Shown one piece after another: positions 38,807 through 50,539 of a stretch of DNA of 64,000 bases. The position numbers and the translations under genes are program-made. The DNA comes from Phorcus lineatus (taxonomy: Eukaryota; Mollusca; Gastropoda; Trochida; Trochidae). The notes beneath the pieces were generated by a model that worked only from the letters and a program-made list of their open reading frames with translations, was not told where the DNA came from and ran no database searches. Within the stretch, counting starts at the first letter, position 1. Each line of letters opens with the position of its first letter. The DNA lies in NCBI GenBank assembly GCA_921293015.1, contig OV121091.1, forward strand, positions 33,836,839 through 33,900,838, in the 5' to 3' direction.

Positions 38807-39429
38807 TCAGTTAGTTTAAACACAAGATTAAGCCAATTCTATTTTTTAATTTTTACATCATGAAAGCCGCTTTAACATATTTTAAATTTTTTACATCATG
38901 ACAGCCACTGCATGCAATCTCGTGAAGTGAATACTAAAACGTCATGAGGCAGTGAACAGAAGAAAAAATTATTTTTTTTTTTTTACCCCAAAATCATTAT
39001 CTTTTCAAGTTGGCCTAAATAAAAACATTCATGACTTGTATTTATGGATACCAATGAAGAAATTGTTCATTAATTTTGTAGAGGGTAACCTATGATCCAG
39101 ACAGATTGTCCTACAATGTCTGTTTGTGTTAACCTACTGTAATCGGCACAGTCTAAATCCGGTGCGTGGCGGAGATAGTAATAGTAACTAACTTACAGGA
39201 TAGTTTGTGTAAGAAAACGGGCCGTTAGTTTTGCACGCGGACATTCTCGTACTCGTAAAGTGATATAGAGAAAAAGTGGCACAGAGAGAAAGTGGTAAAA
39301 GGATAAGGGAAGAAAACTGTATAGGAAAAGGTAGAATTTTGGAGAACGTAGTAAAAGAATAAAAATGTAATGGGGGAAAAGTGGCATGGGGAGAAAACGG
39401 CTTTTGGAGAAAGTGGTGTAAGAAGGAAA

Positions 39430-39612
39430 AAGTATATCAGGAAAGACTTATAGATAGAACGTTGTATAGTGAAAAGATTTTATAGGGAGAAGGTGTTGTA
39501 AAGAAAATTGTATATCATGAAAGACTTATAGATAGAACGTTGTATAGTGAAAAAAATTTATCGGGAGAAAGTGGTTTAAAAAGAAAATGTATATCAGGAA
39601 AGACTTATAGAC
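39430..39612 (+). repeat. 78-79-bp purine-rich tandem repeat
   Basis: The motif gtatatcaggaaagacttat recurs at 39432, 39510 and 39589 with the intervening gatagaacgttgtatagtgaaaa also repeated. The preceding 200 bases (from about 39260) are similarly purine-rich (gagaaagtgg variants) and may be older, decayed units. Confidence 0.8.
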
Positions 39613-40687
39613 CTTTTGCGCCTCTCAAAAGATATGTAAGAAAACGGTCTAGTTTGGCGTTGAGAAACTTCAGGAATAAAGAATTCTTACAAATTTCAAG
39701 TTCTTTCACATGCGCTGAAAAAGTCTCATTCATATAAGCGGTACAATCATTTCATCTTTTCTCGTATGCAGACGTTTGGTTGGGTTATTTTTTCATAACA
39801 AAATACCAGGGCGGGTAATTTGAAAACAAATTTTTATGATGAAAAGTCCCAGTGGTGATTGCTAAGACCATATCGTAACTAAGTCCTTGATGACCGAGGA
39901 TGAGTATCTCACGGATAAGGGATGAACAGAAATACCAGAAATTAGTGCTTTTTCTCAATATTGATAGAAACAATTAAATTATAATAGAATAATCAATGCT
40001 ATTCAAACACAATCAAACGTTGATTTGATACGTAACTTTAATATACTTATGTCAACTGTCTCATTCAATAACTCCAAATGGACCTAATCATGATCTCGTA
40101 CCTTTCTTGGGTGATGTTAAAACATCACTTCAACATATTTTTTCCAGAGGTACTATGCCAAATAAGTTTTACATTTCATATGTTAGATAGACTTATAATT
40201 GATGGTTTTAAACGTTATTCTTCTTACTGTCTTTCTATTCAACCTCTATTTAACCTTTCAAAGAAGAACGCAATATTTATTCTATAGTGATCTAGATAAT
40301 GTCAGGTCAACTTTACCTGACCCCATTACACGTGTAAACGAGATAAGGTTATATATTTTCACACCCATGTCACGAAGCTGGAATATGGGAACATAACTTT
40401 CATGAGCATAAGTTAAACTCCCAGGCAAAAGAAAGATTTACCTTTTATTTTTTTCATGAAAACATTAAGAGGGTTCGTACGGCTTTTATTCTGAGAAGGA
40501 AATGATGGTATTACTGCATCGTTTCCTCTACACGAACGCATCGCATCAAACGCAGCCACTGGAATTGTGCATTCACAAACACGTGCAAAACATGCAGCAA
40601 TGTTGCATACCCTTGTTGAAAAGAGCAGACATTCAGTAAAATAAAGAACACCACGGTACGTCAACTTTGGGGGTTTCCCAACGTGAA

Positions 40688-41006
40688 ATGGCAAGAACCT
40701 TCAACTGCAGCCAAACCACCATCAGAAGACTGTGAATACGCTACCAGAATACAGGCCAGACACAGGGCAGACCAAGATCAGGAAGACCGCGGGTAGCAAC
40801 TGCGGCAGAAGATCGCTATATCAGACAGATTCACCTCCGAAACCGATTCGTAACGGCGACATCAACAGCGGCGACGGCACTCGGTCATGTCATCAGCACA
40901 AGATATGAACTCACAAGATATGAACCCCATTGAACACCTTTGGAATCACCTTGACCGCCATTTTAGACAGCTGGTGCCACCCCTTGTCTCTTTCCTTGTG
41001 TATTGA
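40688..41006 (+). pseudogene. Tc1-like transposase relic, internally deleted
   Basis: Starts MARTFNCSQTTIRRL then a stop. Another frame reads GRPRSGRPRVATAAEDRYI and IHLRNRFVTATS, the paired HTH/GRPR hook region of Tc1-family transposases. After about 40910 it jumps to another frame reading DMNPIEHLWNHLDRHFR, the C-terminal block that carries the last catalytic acid in Tc1 elements. The central DDE core is missing, so N- and C-terminal ends are fused by a deletion of several hundred bases. Inactive. Confidence 0.85.
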
Positions 41007-41567
41007 GGGAAATTAAATGACGATATTTGGATGCTTTTTAAAGAGAATATTGGAAAATGATTTCTGTTTACAAACCGAACGCCAGAATTCCCATGTGTGC
41101 GTTTGTTTTTATTTTATAAAATTAGTGAAACCTTTATTTTATAAATATTTTATAGTTTATAAACAAACTTGTTTCATTGCCAATCAAGAGTGCATGTATA
41201 TGTATAAAAAAAACCAAGTACCCCTTAATCAATTAACCTATCATTTTTGGCACGCACATGGCCCACAGCTTGTAGTACATATTACAGATACTATATCATA
41301 GGCAGTAGAGAGTAATACAAGATATTTTTTCATAAAAACATGGTTCATGGTAGATTCTACATGCATTTAGTAAATATGTGAGTTTCTGTATATTATGTTC
41401 CGTGATATAATATGTCTTAAAAGTAACAAAAAGTTTGTTTAAAAAAATTGTGTTTGGGGCTTAAATGAGAATAAAAAATATCCAAAGTCTTGAGTTAAGT
41501 ACAAACCCTCTTTGTAAAGTTACATCTTTATCTTGTTTTCAATCGCAAACTAAATACGGTCATATAT

Positions 41568-41880
41568 GAGAAGTCACGAAGTCGAAATTGTGCGTCCCAT
41601 TTACATGTATATTTGTTGAATGACCTACTACGTACTACCAAAACATAGTTGTCATTGTGTCGGCTGCAGATACGTTTCCGGAAATAAGTTTGAGTTATTG
41701 GAACGCGCCTTTTCCCGGTTTTCGATCACAAATCCCATCTTAAACTTGTTTATGGTATCCATATTGAACTCATAAGCATTAAAATGTTAATTTTAGAAAC
41801 AACCACTACTTCTCGATCAGTAAGACCATTTACGAAGTTTGACATGTTTGACGCCAACAACATACTTTTTCCCCCTTTGA
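41568..41880 (+). mobile_element. TTAA MITE family, 3' half (copy D)
   Basis: Alignable to the copy at 59239 from gtcgaaattgtgcgtcc onward, through gtttgagttattgg, cccggttttcgatcac, gaaacaaccacta, and cgccaacaacatac. It ends ccctttga, where the terminal TTAA is mutated to TTGA. The 5' half is not recognisable. Confidence 0.65.
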
Positions 41881-42879
41881 AAATGAAATGGAAATGGAAC
41901 TCATCTTCAATAACGTTCAATTGTACATTTTACATGATTCATCTTGTATTCCAAAACCAACATATCTACTTGAAAGCGACATTCTAAATTTACGAATATT
42001 CAGTGGCAATTAATAGCTTTTATTGCAGATAGATTACTAAAATATTTAAAAAGGGAAGCACTTGTTTGATTATTGATAATGCCAATTGTGTACATACATA
42101 TTTAGCAACCTTTGTTTAAGGGAGATGAGAAACTTTTTCCGACAGTCTGTGCAGCTGCATACGCAAAGTTTTCTCACCTACCTGAGTACCTTAATGCAAA
42201 GATCGTTGGATTTTTTTAATTTTCGTTTGGGCACCAATTGCATACTTTCATTTCACTTACAATTAATATACCTTTCCACGTCAATCTGTAACTAAAAAAT
42301 TCTGTAACTTGTGTCAGACGGATGGTACAATTTTTGAACTTTTGGCAAGAGAAATAGACAGATGGGATGAGATTTTCAAAATTCCAATTTTTAAAATTTG
42401 GAAATAAAAGATTGTCTTTATTGACTAGATGAACAGAATTGCACCATATGTGTAATAATTGAATGTCAGATAGATTGTATATTATGGTTAACTCTTGACC
42501 CTGTCGATCCTTTATTCGAGATTTTGTAAGGAACATTTTTCGAAATGTTAAACCCTGTTCAACGAGCTGCCAAAAAAATCTTTAAGTTAACTGTGTGTTA
42601 TGAAATTTGAATATAGTAATGAATTCCGGCCTCAGAATTCAACAGAGTCGGCTTTGAGTTATCCATGCTATCGATGCCTTAAAGAAATACCCAAATACAT
42701 TATATTTACACTATGATAAGCAAGTAAGGCAACGTTCTTTCGGTATGCATCGGTCTAGCCATAACAAAACTAATGTAACATTATAGATGTTAAACATCTG
42801 TAACCCAATTCATGTGAAGACAACGAAATAAGGCCGTGGGTATTTGTTTCAATCATTTCACTTTTGTGATAACATGTTT

Positions 42880-43310
42880 CGTTTGCAGGAAGCTTAGCTT
42901 CTTCTCTAACACAATAATCTTAGTTTTATCTCTACTAACGTGAATTTCCATTCCTTACAGTATTTTCCAATTCATTTATTTCTGACTGTAATTCTGGCAC
43001 CGTTTTTTAGAAGTTTTACATCGTCGTTTAATATTAGGAAAACTATGTAAGTACAAATGTACTATATTTGGATGTAATATAATATTTACAACCTTACATT
43101 ACTCCTATATGGCTTTCAAAAGTTTCAAATATTTTGTTGTTTCCGACACAACTCTTTACGTTATCGTAAATACTTCTTAAGAATTTGCTCATTTTACTGC
43201 TGAAAGAATTATTATACTAAATCCGTAGTTTGTTTTCTTTATGCACAAAGTCAAAGGTCTTTGCAAAATCTATAAATTGTATATAAAATTTGGAATGTTT
43301 CGTCTTCCAT
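42880..43310 (-). pseudogene. LINE reverse transcriptase relic
   Basis: Minus strand from about 43300 reads YIQFIDFAKTFDFVHKE (RT palm block A), then SKFLRSIYDNVK, then FETFESHIGVM-stop-GC where intact elements have GVRQGC, then LILNDDVKLL in place of the YADD motif, then IGKYCKEWKFT. The order and spacing follow LINE reverse transcriptases. The closest visible relative is the + strand element at 50540-54592 (FVDFAKAFD, KKLLCSIYE, HLGVRQGC). Several stops and frameshifts; not functional. Confidence 0.8.
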
Positions 43311-44289
43311 TATCTCTGAATAAGTGAAAATAGAACATGTGTTGTCGGTATTACTTTATTGTGTAAACTTTCTTAAACCAGTTTCACTTATCTTATCAGT
43401 GGATTCGTCTTGGAATACTAAGCGTTTATCTATAATGGGAATATTTTACTGAAACACAAAGAACAGTTATGCCTTCAATTTTCAGTTACTATGGTGATGC
43501 CAATTATTAATAAACCAATATAGGGCAAGAAATTCAAGAACTAGTTTTCGGAATTTTATACTCATTCGACGCCTTCAAACCAGTTAATGTTATAATCAAA
43601 ATCAATTTTAAAAAAGGTTTTGAAGTTAAGCCTATTATTTCCAGATTTAAGTTGACCTTTATTGTATAGAGCACTATACACGTTTTAGCTGCATCAAACA
43701 TGTGTTTCTGCAGCCGGGCTAAGACAGGACAACTTGATCAATAAGCAAAAAAGAAAACGACAGATAGGAGATAAATTCGGCCAATACGACTCTTATGAAA
43801 TAAAAAACCCAAACTGCTTTGAATCTTTAAATAGTCTGTCTGTTCACTTATCTTTTCATGATCACGACATGAGTTAAAAAGAATTTTACTATGGTTCCAA
43901 AGTGGTGTATACCAAGAATATTCACATAAACTTTTAGAATTAATTTTCAATTTCAGTTCATGCAGTTTTAATGGTAGCCTTCCTTCCATTGGCCACCGAC
44001 TTACTCTGTTGTTAGTTCATTTACAGATTTAATTGGGTTTATGCGTAAAAATGTGTTCAACGACGTAATAGGATGATGTAAGAAGTTAAGGTGAATATGC
44101 TGATGTTTCATGCTTCATACCATAACCAAAGTGTATATGTAAAACTATGTGAAAGTCCTGACATGGGAGAAATCCGGATCAACGACAAAACTTCCACCGG
44201 GAGTGACATTGCTTATCAGTCACGTGAACCTATACAGGTAACTTATAAGGCTGAACACTTGCCTGTTGTCATCACAACACACCTTAGTC

Positions 44290-46353
44290 ATGTTGAAGCT
44301 TGTCGTTCTATCCGTTCTGGTCGCCGCTGCTTCAGCAGGTAGGGTGTCGCAGTCAAGATAAGTGTTTAGGCTATCGTATCATCTGTTAAAATCTATTTAA
44401 TACAGAAAATTTACCTTTCAAGATTTGATATGAAATGTAATTAATAATCTTGAATTTAATCTTTTATCTTTGGCTAAGTAATGTTAGACTGGCCGAATTG
44501 TACAGACTTTAGAAGGCCACTTGAACCTTTACTCAGGATGGCAATCTGAAATTCATGAAATCGAAAAGAGTAAATCCATCAACAAATGTTTTTTTCTAAT
44601 ATTTCAGCCGTCAGTTCCAGCTGTCTGAGCGCCATCTGTGCGGTATGAATTTTCAGTAACTCGTCTGTTAATTCAATGTGTGTAATAAGTCCTAGACAAG
44701 AATACTTTTGGAAGCTTCTCTGTTTAGTCTAATCCATTCTAACAACTAACTCATATTTAATTTGCAGTTACGTGTAGGACTAGATACAAGACAGAGGTTA
44801 TGCTATCGGTTGTATAACCCGAGGAGTTATTTTGTACTCCCAGACACTTGATGCCATGCATCTCTGACGACCGACTCTATGGAATGCTCTTGTGCGAGAG
44901 CGAGTACAGAAGCAAGAGGCCTAGAAAGATGGGCCTAGATTTTGGAAACTCTCTTAGCACTAAGATAGTCGTAAGTACCAGGCATTTACATTGGCTTACG
45001 ACTATCTTCGCACTAGGAGAGTTTCGAAAATCTAGGCTGTGAACTCTTGTGTCCAGACTCTTAAGCTGATGGGGAGTATAACTTAGGCCACTTTGATTCC
45101 CAAAAACGTCAAAATGGGCTATATCTTAAAAAAAATGCCCGTCTTGTTTCCCAGATGTTATTTAGCTGACTTTATGACAATACAGGTTATGTTCATGTTT
45201 ATCCTATAAATATGTATGCTGACGCTTGATAAGCCATAGAGCCAATGGCTTTATTTTTGTCATCAACCATGGGTAAAATCTGTCTTGGCAGAGCCCTGAT
45301 GAAAAATGCATTTTCTTTAGGTGGAGTCGGGCTGTAGACCTCTGGGATGCTCCATGGACGTTGGAAGTATTGCCTGTGGGTACTACCAGATCCACTGGAA
45401 CTACTATCTTGATTGCGGCACTCCCGACGGTAAAACAAGTAAGTCGCATATATCTTACCACACTATCGGTCTCTTTGTTATACTTACTTTTATATGTAGT
45501 GTATGCGTTTTACAAATACGCGCTTTTCTTACATATATATATTACAAGTGTATTAAGATTCTCAAAATAATTCAATATGATATTAAGCTCATTATACACG
45601 TTTAGTGTGAAAATTCTATGAGTGAATTGTTGTTTGAAGACATGATTACAGCCTACGTTTAGTAATATTAGTTATATTTTAGGCCTATACGTGTATGCAT
45701 TTACTCATTGTCTTTTCGAAACGTTGTAATGAAGTTAGGAATATTATAAAACTAAATAGGAACATGAATCACGATCCTAACCAACTATATTTCTGAAGAA
45801 TGAGAACCAAAATGACGCGTTTATCATTCGTCATATTCAAGATTAAGAGACATGATACTTGACTCCCCACGGAAGTAGTTTAAGTCATTATCTCCCACGC
45901 TGACCGCTGTTTTAATTTGAGTATTTCTAATATATAACAGGGTTTTGTAGGAGTTCTGCGGGTATTTATACCCTGATGTAGCAGGATGGGGGATGGAAAG
46001 TTAATGAATGGAGCAGTTTGATAGACTTACTCAAAATAAGGGTGGGTATTGACAGTATAATAGTGAATTTAATGAAGCTATTTTATGATAAAAACAAAAC
46101 ATGGATCACTGAGTATGTCTAAATGAAGTCTCAACGTTTTATTTTAGCGGCAGGCTGGCATCGGTGTGCCAGTGACAAGTCATGCGCAGATCGCTGCGTG
46201 AAGGCCTACCTGGCAAGATACGGGTCGAGGTGTACAGGGGGTAGAACACCAACATGCGAGGACTACGCTCGAATCCACAATGGAGGCCCCGCCGGTTGTC
46301 ACATATCGGCTACCGTCGGCTACTGGCATAGGGTCCAGGGACATCTTGGCTAA
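44290..46353 (+). CDS. Invertebrate-type (i-type) lysozyme, complete, four exons
   Basis: Secreted muramidase that cleaves peptidoglycan, used in defence or digestion. Exons: 44290-44338, 44608-44642, 45321-45438, 46148-46353 (TAA 46351-46353); 408 bases, 135 residues, phases consistent. Exon 1 is a signal peptide (MLKLVVLSVLVAAASA). The mature chain has the i-type signature CAVESGC...GCSMDVGSIACGYYQI with catalytic Glu30 and Asp41 (precursor numbering), then DCG, CASDKSCADRC, TPTCEDYARIHNGGPAGC and GYWHRVQ. Twelve cysteines fit six disulfides; the extra C-terminal cysteine of some family members is absent. Exon 3 could instead end at 45429 (donor gtaaaa), which drops three residues in frame; gtaagt at 45439 is the better donor. 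TATAAG lies at 44244 and a CACGTG E-box at 44221. Intron 2 carries a 105-bp palindromic element. Confidence 0.95.
44933..45037. mobile_element. 105-bp near-palindrome (43-bp arms, 19-bp loop) in lysozyme intron 2
   Basis: The left arm 44933-44975 starts gcctagattttggaaactct and the right arm 44995-45037 ends agagtttcgaaaatctaggc; about 38 of 43 positions pair. The loop is 19 bases. This would fold into a long hairpin in RNA. It is probably a short foldback MITE; no target-site duplication is obvious. The open frame at 44848-45042 only reflects this structure. Confidence 0.75.
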
Positions 46354-46397
46354 AAACATCGTGCTTATTATTAGAATGGCGCTCTTTTTGGAAGTAA

Positions 46398-46403
46398 AAT
46401 AAA
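46398..46403 (+). promoter_or_regulatory. Poly(A) signal of the lysozyme gene
   Basis: AATAAA 45 bases after the stop codon, followed by a caaa repeat and a T-rich stretch. The position gives a very short 3' untranslated region. Confidence 0.7.
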
Positions 46404-49128
46404 CAAACAAACAAACAAGATTTTCTTTATTTTTTAACAGAAGTTACTTCAAATAACGTGTGTTTTTTCTTCGACATCTAAACAATTGATTTTATCCAAG
46501 TGACATTTATATGCATTACTTGCATCACGTTGGTATACAAGAATTAAAACGGCAATTTTTAGGACAAAAGTTACCTGCTCAATTAAATTAGCTCCGAGTA
46601 ATTTGACCTTCTTGCAGTTTTTACTCAGTAAGTCATCGCACAATCATCAATGCGTTTTCATTCCGATTTATTCATTTATCATGGAATGGATTTCGTTTTT
46701 TTTACAATATTCAATCTATTTAAATATGATCGAAAGTCCAATAGTCAAATCAACAAAAAAGGAACCAAAGTGTCAAGGATTATCTTAACAGGTAACGGCT
46801 TATTTTAAAATGTTATTCGTATAAAATGATTGTCATCAAAATCTCGATGTTTAATTCATCATGCCTGTAAAGTCCGAGGGGTTACATCATATCATGGCGT
46901 CCATTCGTACATTTTTAGCTTTTTCTCGAAATCTTGTGTACAGGTAGCTTGGGAAGTGGGGATTATAAATTGTAGATTTTGTGAGGCCCCTTAAAAGGGC
47001 CAAAGGTACAAAACCCTTAAATCCTACTTTCATTTCATCTCAAGATGGAAAGGCATATATATTATAAAAACGACCTTTAACCCTAAGGATTATAATTTGT
47101 AGATTTGGTATACTTTTGGTATACTTAAAGATAATATATCCACAGAGGGGATACGATTAGCGGAAATACCTCATAACACAGTTAAGAATAAATATCAACA
47201 ACTATTTAGGTTCACATCCACCTGAAAATAGCAGAAAAAAATGTTTTATAAACACTTCCGGAAAACAGATGCCAAACGTTTTATTAGCCAATTAGGTGCT
47301 ATGGGGGACGTGACCATGACGACATAGACAGGACTCGCTTACAGGCTGATCTGTCATTGTTTACATTATAGTTTCAAGCGGTCGTCAACGTATATATTTT
47401 CACTGATTGTACTTATAAAAAAGCCCCTAAGTCACCAAAGCTATTAATATCAATACATCGATCATTCTGTTTGACATTAATTAACTGTAATTGTTATTTG
47501 TTTGTTTGTTAATCTCCGATAATGCCGATCGAGTGAACCCAAACTGATATCTGCCGCCATTGTTTTTAGTGACTGTTTTTTTGTTTGAACACCTAGACAA
47601 ATCGACTATCCCCCTGTGTAGCTGATTGACCTTTATAGATGTAGAATATATGTTAATACTTTATGCCATTTTAAAGTGACATCTCAATATCGTAACTCCG
47701 TGTTTCTGCTTTGCATGATTAAGACAATGAGATTTCGCTTTTGATGGACTGCCTCTCGGCAACTTCCGGATCTCATCATTGGGATACGACGGTTCCCAGC
47801 AGCTGTTTTTGGCCTTATTACCTAGTTATTATTGATAATGAAGATCAAATCTTCGTGTTTAGTAAATTACCTCTTGATTTGCGATTTGCCACCTTCATAA
47901 AAACTTAGAGTTACGTACTAGTGTATTTTGCATAGTAAGGATACAGCTTATTGTTGTTTTGTGTGAGTAATAACACAACATTTATTGTTGATTGTGATGC
48001 AAGTTAAAGCGTGCTTGGAAACGTATTTTGAATATGAAATTCTTTTTCAGTTTTAACTATTTCAACCAAATAAAAATATCAACGTTGAAAAGCATATTAA
48101 TTCCATTTGCTTCAGTACTTTAGTACCAGTATGTTACCAGAGAGAGGTTTTAAGTTACCTAACAATACTTTTTCACACCAGACATTATAGTCATAATATT
48201 ACCTAACAGTCTACATGAAATGCCACACACCTGTACATTATCGCAATTAAGCAATAAACTTATTTACCTCAGCACCTGGCACATTCCCAATAGGTAATTC
48301 ACAAGGCACTGATTAGTTATCTAAACTTTATCCTCACACATGATCAACAGCCTTTGTTGAAACTTGATGAAGGTAATTAGGTTTGTCAAAACACGTGACA
48401 CATGGACGGGTGGGCGTTTAAAAATGTTGCCCTCCCTAATCAACGTAATTTTCTTCATGGCCCTTCCCTTTTAGCCACGCTTTTTCATGACCCTCCCCCA
48501 AATCATATCAACGAAACTACTTGAATTTGGTCTTTTGAAGATGTATGTTAGTTCTACATTCAAAATCTTTTCTTTGATACTTTAAAGAAGTTTCGCCACT
48601 GAAAATAACTCTAAATGTTGAAGAGAAACACATTGACCCTTCCATTGATTGGTTTATGATATCTGATAATAGTCTATAATGTTTTAAATTCAGTTTCATT
48701 TAGATTTTTTTACAGCCAGCATCTTAGAACATCAACTGCATATCAAAATTTTGGATCCCATTGTTTATGATATATTGATATGTTTAACATAGTGTAAATT
48801 TTATCATTCAAAGTTGAATGAATATATTCTAACATTACTTTTAAACTCTCTTTATTTCTCTAAATATGCATTTCGATTTTATTTTTTGCACATATCAAAC
48901 AATTTGATTAAATGTTAAGGTTTCATAAATTTGTACCATTTAGAAAGATCAATTAATATAATAATTCAAATATCAATAATTTGACCAGCTGTTTAACTAT
49001 ATGAGTCTATTTAGTGTCAAATATACATCTATGTTGTATAGAAATAAAGCTAACAGTAGCAAAAACCTTCTATATATTTAATATTTGTATAAAGTGTCAG
49101 TCCAACATATCTTCTTTTCTACTTTTTA
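46404..49128. other. Intergenic region after the lysozyme gene
   Basis: No coding exon recognised. A possible inverted-repeat element lies at 47141-47619. A CCCTCC-rich motif (catgaccctccc) near 48489 recurs near 50457 on the far side of the satellite element. Confidence 0.45.
47141..47619. mobile_element. Possible 479-bp MITE with short imperfect inverted ends
   Basis: The left end cacagaggggatacgatt and the reverse complement of the right end cacagggggatagtcgattt match over about 16 bases with one indel. No flanking duplication is visible and no coding content is present. Tentative. Confidence 0.3.
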
Positions 49129-50225
49129 TACCCCCGCCTTACAGCGTAAGCGGGGGTATATAGCGTTCATTCTGTCCGTCCGTCTGTCCGTCTGTCTGTC
49201 TGTCCGTCTGTCCGTCCGTCACAAATCTTTGTCCGGAGCATATCTCCTAAACTATACATGCTAGCTTCACTAAACTTCATACACTTATCAACCATGATCC
49301 CTAGATGTGCCTTTTGAGGGTTTTACCAACAAATGATTTTTATTTTTTGCGGTTTCCATGGAAACATGACTAAAACAGTGACTCTATGACCAAGTCCTTT
49401 GTCCGGAGCATATCTCCTAAACTATACATGCTATCTTCACCAAACTTCATACACTTATCAACCATGATCCCTAGATGTGCCTTTTGAGGGTTTTACCAAG
49501 GAAGGATTTTTATTTTTTGCGGTTTCCATGGAAACATGACTAAAACAGTGACTCAATGACCAAGTCCTTTGTCCGGAGCATATCTCCTAAACTATACATG
49601 CTAGCTTCACTAAACTTCATACACTTATCAACTATGATCCCTAAGTGAGCTTTTTGAAGGTTAGATCAACAAATGATTTTTATTTTTTGCAGTTTCCATG
49701 GAAACATGAAACAGTAACAAAGTCCTTTGTACGGAGTATATCTTCATAACTATACATGCTATCTTTACCAAACTTCATACACTTATCAACCATGATCCCT
49801 TGATGTGCCTTTTAAGGGTTAGACCAACAAATGATTTTTTTTGCATTTTCCATGGAAACATGACTAAAACAGTGAATTTATCAGTAAGTCCTTTGTCAGG
49901 AGTTTATCTTCTAAACCGTACATGCTATCTTCAACAAATTTCATACACTTATCAACCATGATCCATTGGTGCGCCTCTTGAGGGTAAGACCAAAAAATTA
50001 TTTTTATTTTTTGCGGTTTACATGGAAACGTTACTAAAACAATGACTATCTGACAAAGTGCTTTTTCCTGAGCATTTCTCCTAAACTATACATGCTAGCT
50101 TCAACAAACTTAATACACTTATCAACTATGATCCCTAAGTGAGCTTTTTGAGGGTAAGACCAACAAAGAAAGCCAGACTATAGTTTGAAGCGGGGGTATG
50201 TGAGCTGTGCTCACTTCTTTACTTG
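49129..50225 (+). mobile_element. HINE/pearl-like satellite element, copy 2
   Basis: Same 5' hairpin (49129-49158), GTCY tract, 170-bp array and 3' palindrome gtgagc-tgt-gctcac (50200-50214) plus ttctttacttg as the copy at 11070-12720. The array has six units: 49228, 49398 and 49568 regular, then diverged units near 49726, 49892 and 50059. The three diverged units correspond one-to-one with the last three of the other copy (for example tttgtac in the first of them), so the array travels as an ordered block. It sits between the lysozyme gene and a decayed LINE. Confidence 0.85.
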
Positions 50226-50539
50226 TTTTCTATTGGTATGAAGAAAAATGAATAAGGCAAAGAATTCAGTATGATTTTTTATCTAAGCACCAGTTTTAAA
50301 AAATTTAAGTCAGCCTTGAACAAATTCTTGATCTTTTTGTCTTCATTAAAAAGTCTTTCTGATAATGTTTTAGTCCCTCTTTCAATTCCTGAAGAAAAAT
50401 GGTTTTATAATTGTCTATTTTTAAATGACCCTCCCCAATCTTTAGTATTTTTTTTCATGACCCTCCCAAACTGGCTGAATATTTTTTTCTGACCCACCCC
50501 TGAACCCCCCCCCACCCCCCCCCTGTAATAAATGACCGG

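Larger units (their letters stand above)
37265..44289. other. Intergenic region between the AS3MT-like gene and the lysozyme gene
   Basis: Contains a pentanucleotide microsatellite, a 78-bp purine-rich tandem repeat, a Tc1 transposase relic, half a TTAA MITE and a minus-strand LINE reverse transcriptase relic, each listed separately. No host gene exon was recognised on either strand. Confidence 0.5.

Noticed and set aside
38638-38823. Minus-strand frame rich in Tyr, Ile and Leu
   Set aside because: Translation of the ATAAT microsatellite.
44848-45042. 64-codon plus-strand frame in lysozyme intron 2
   Set aside because: Spans the inverted-repeat hairpin; no homology and inside an intron.
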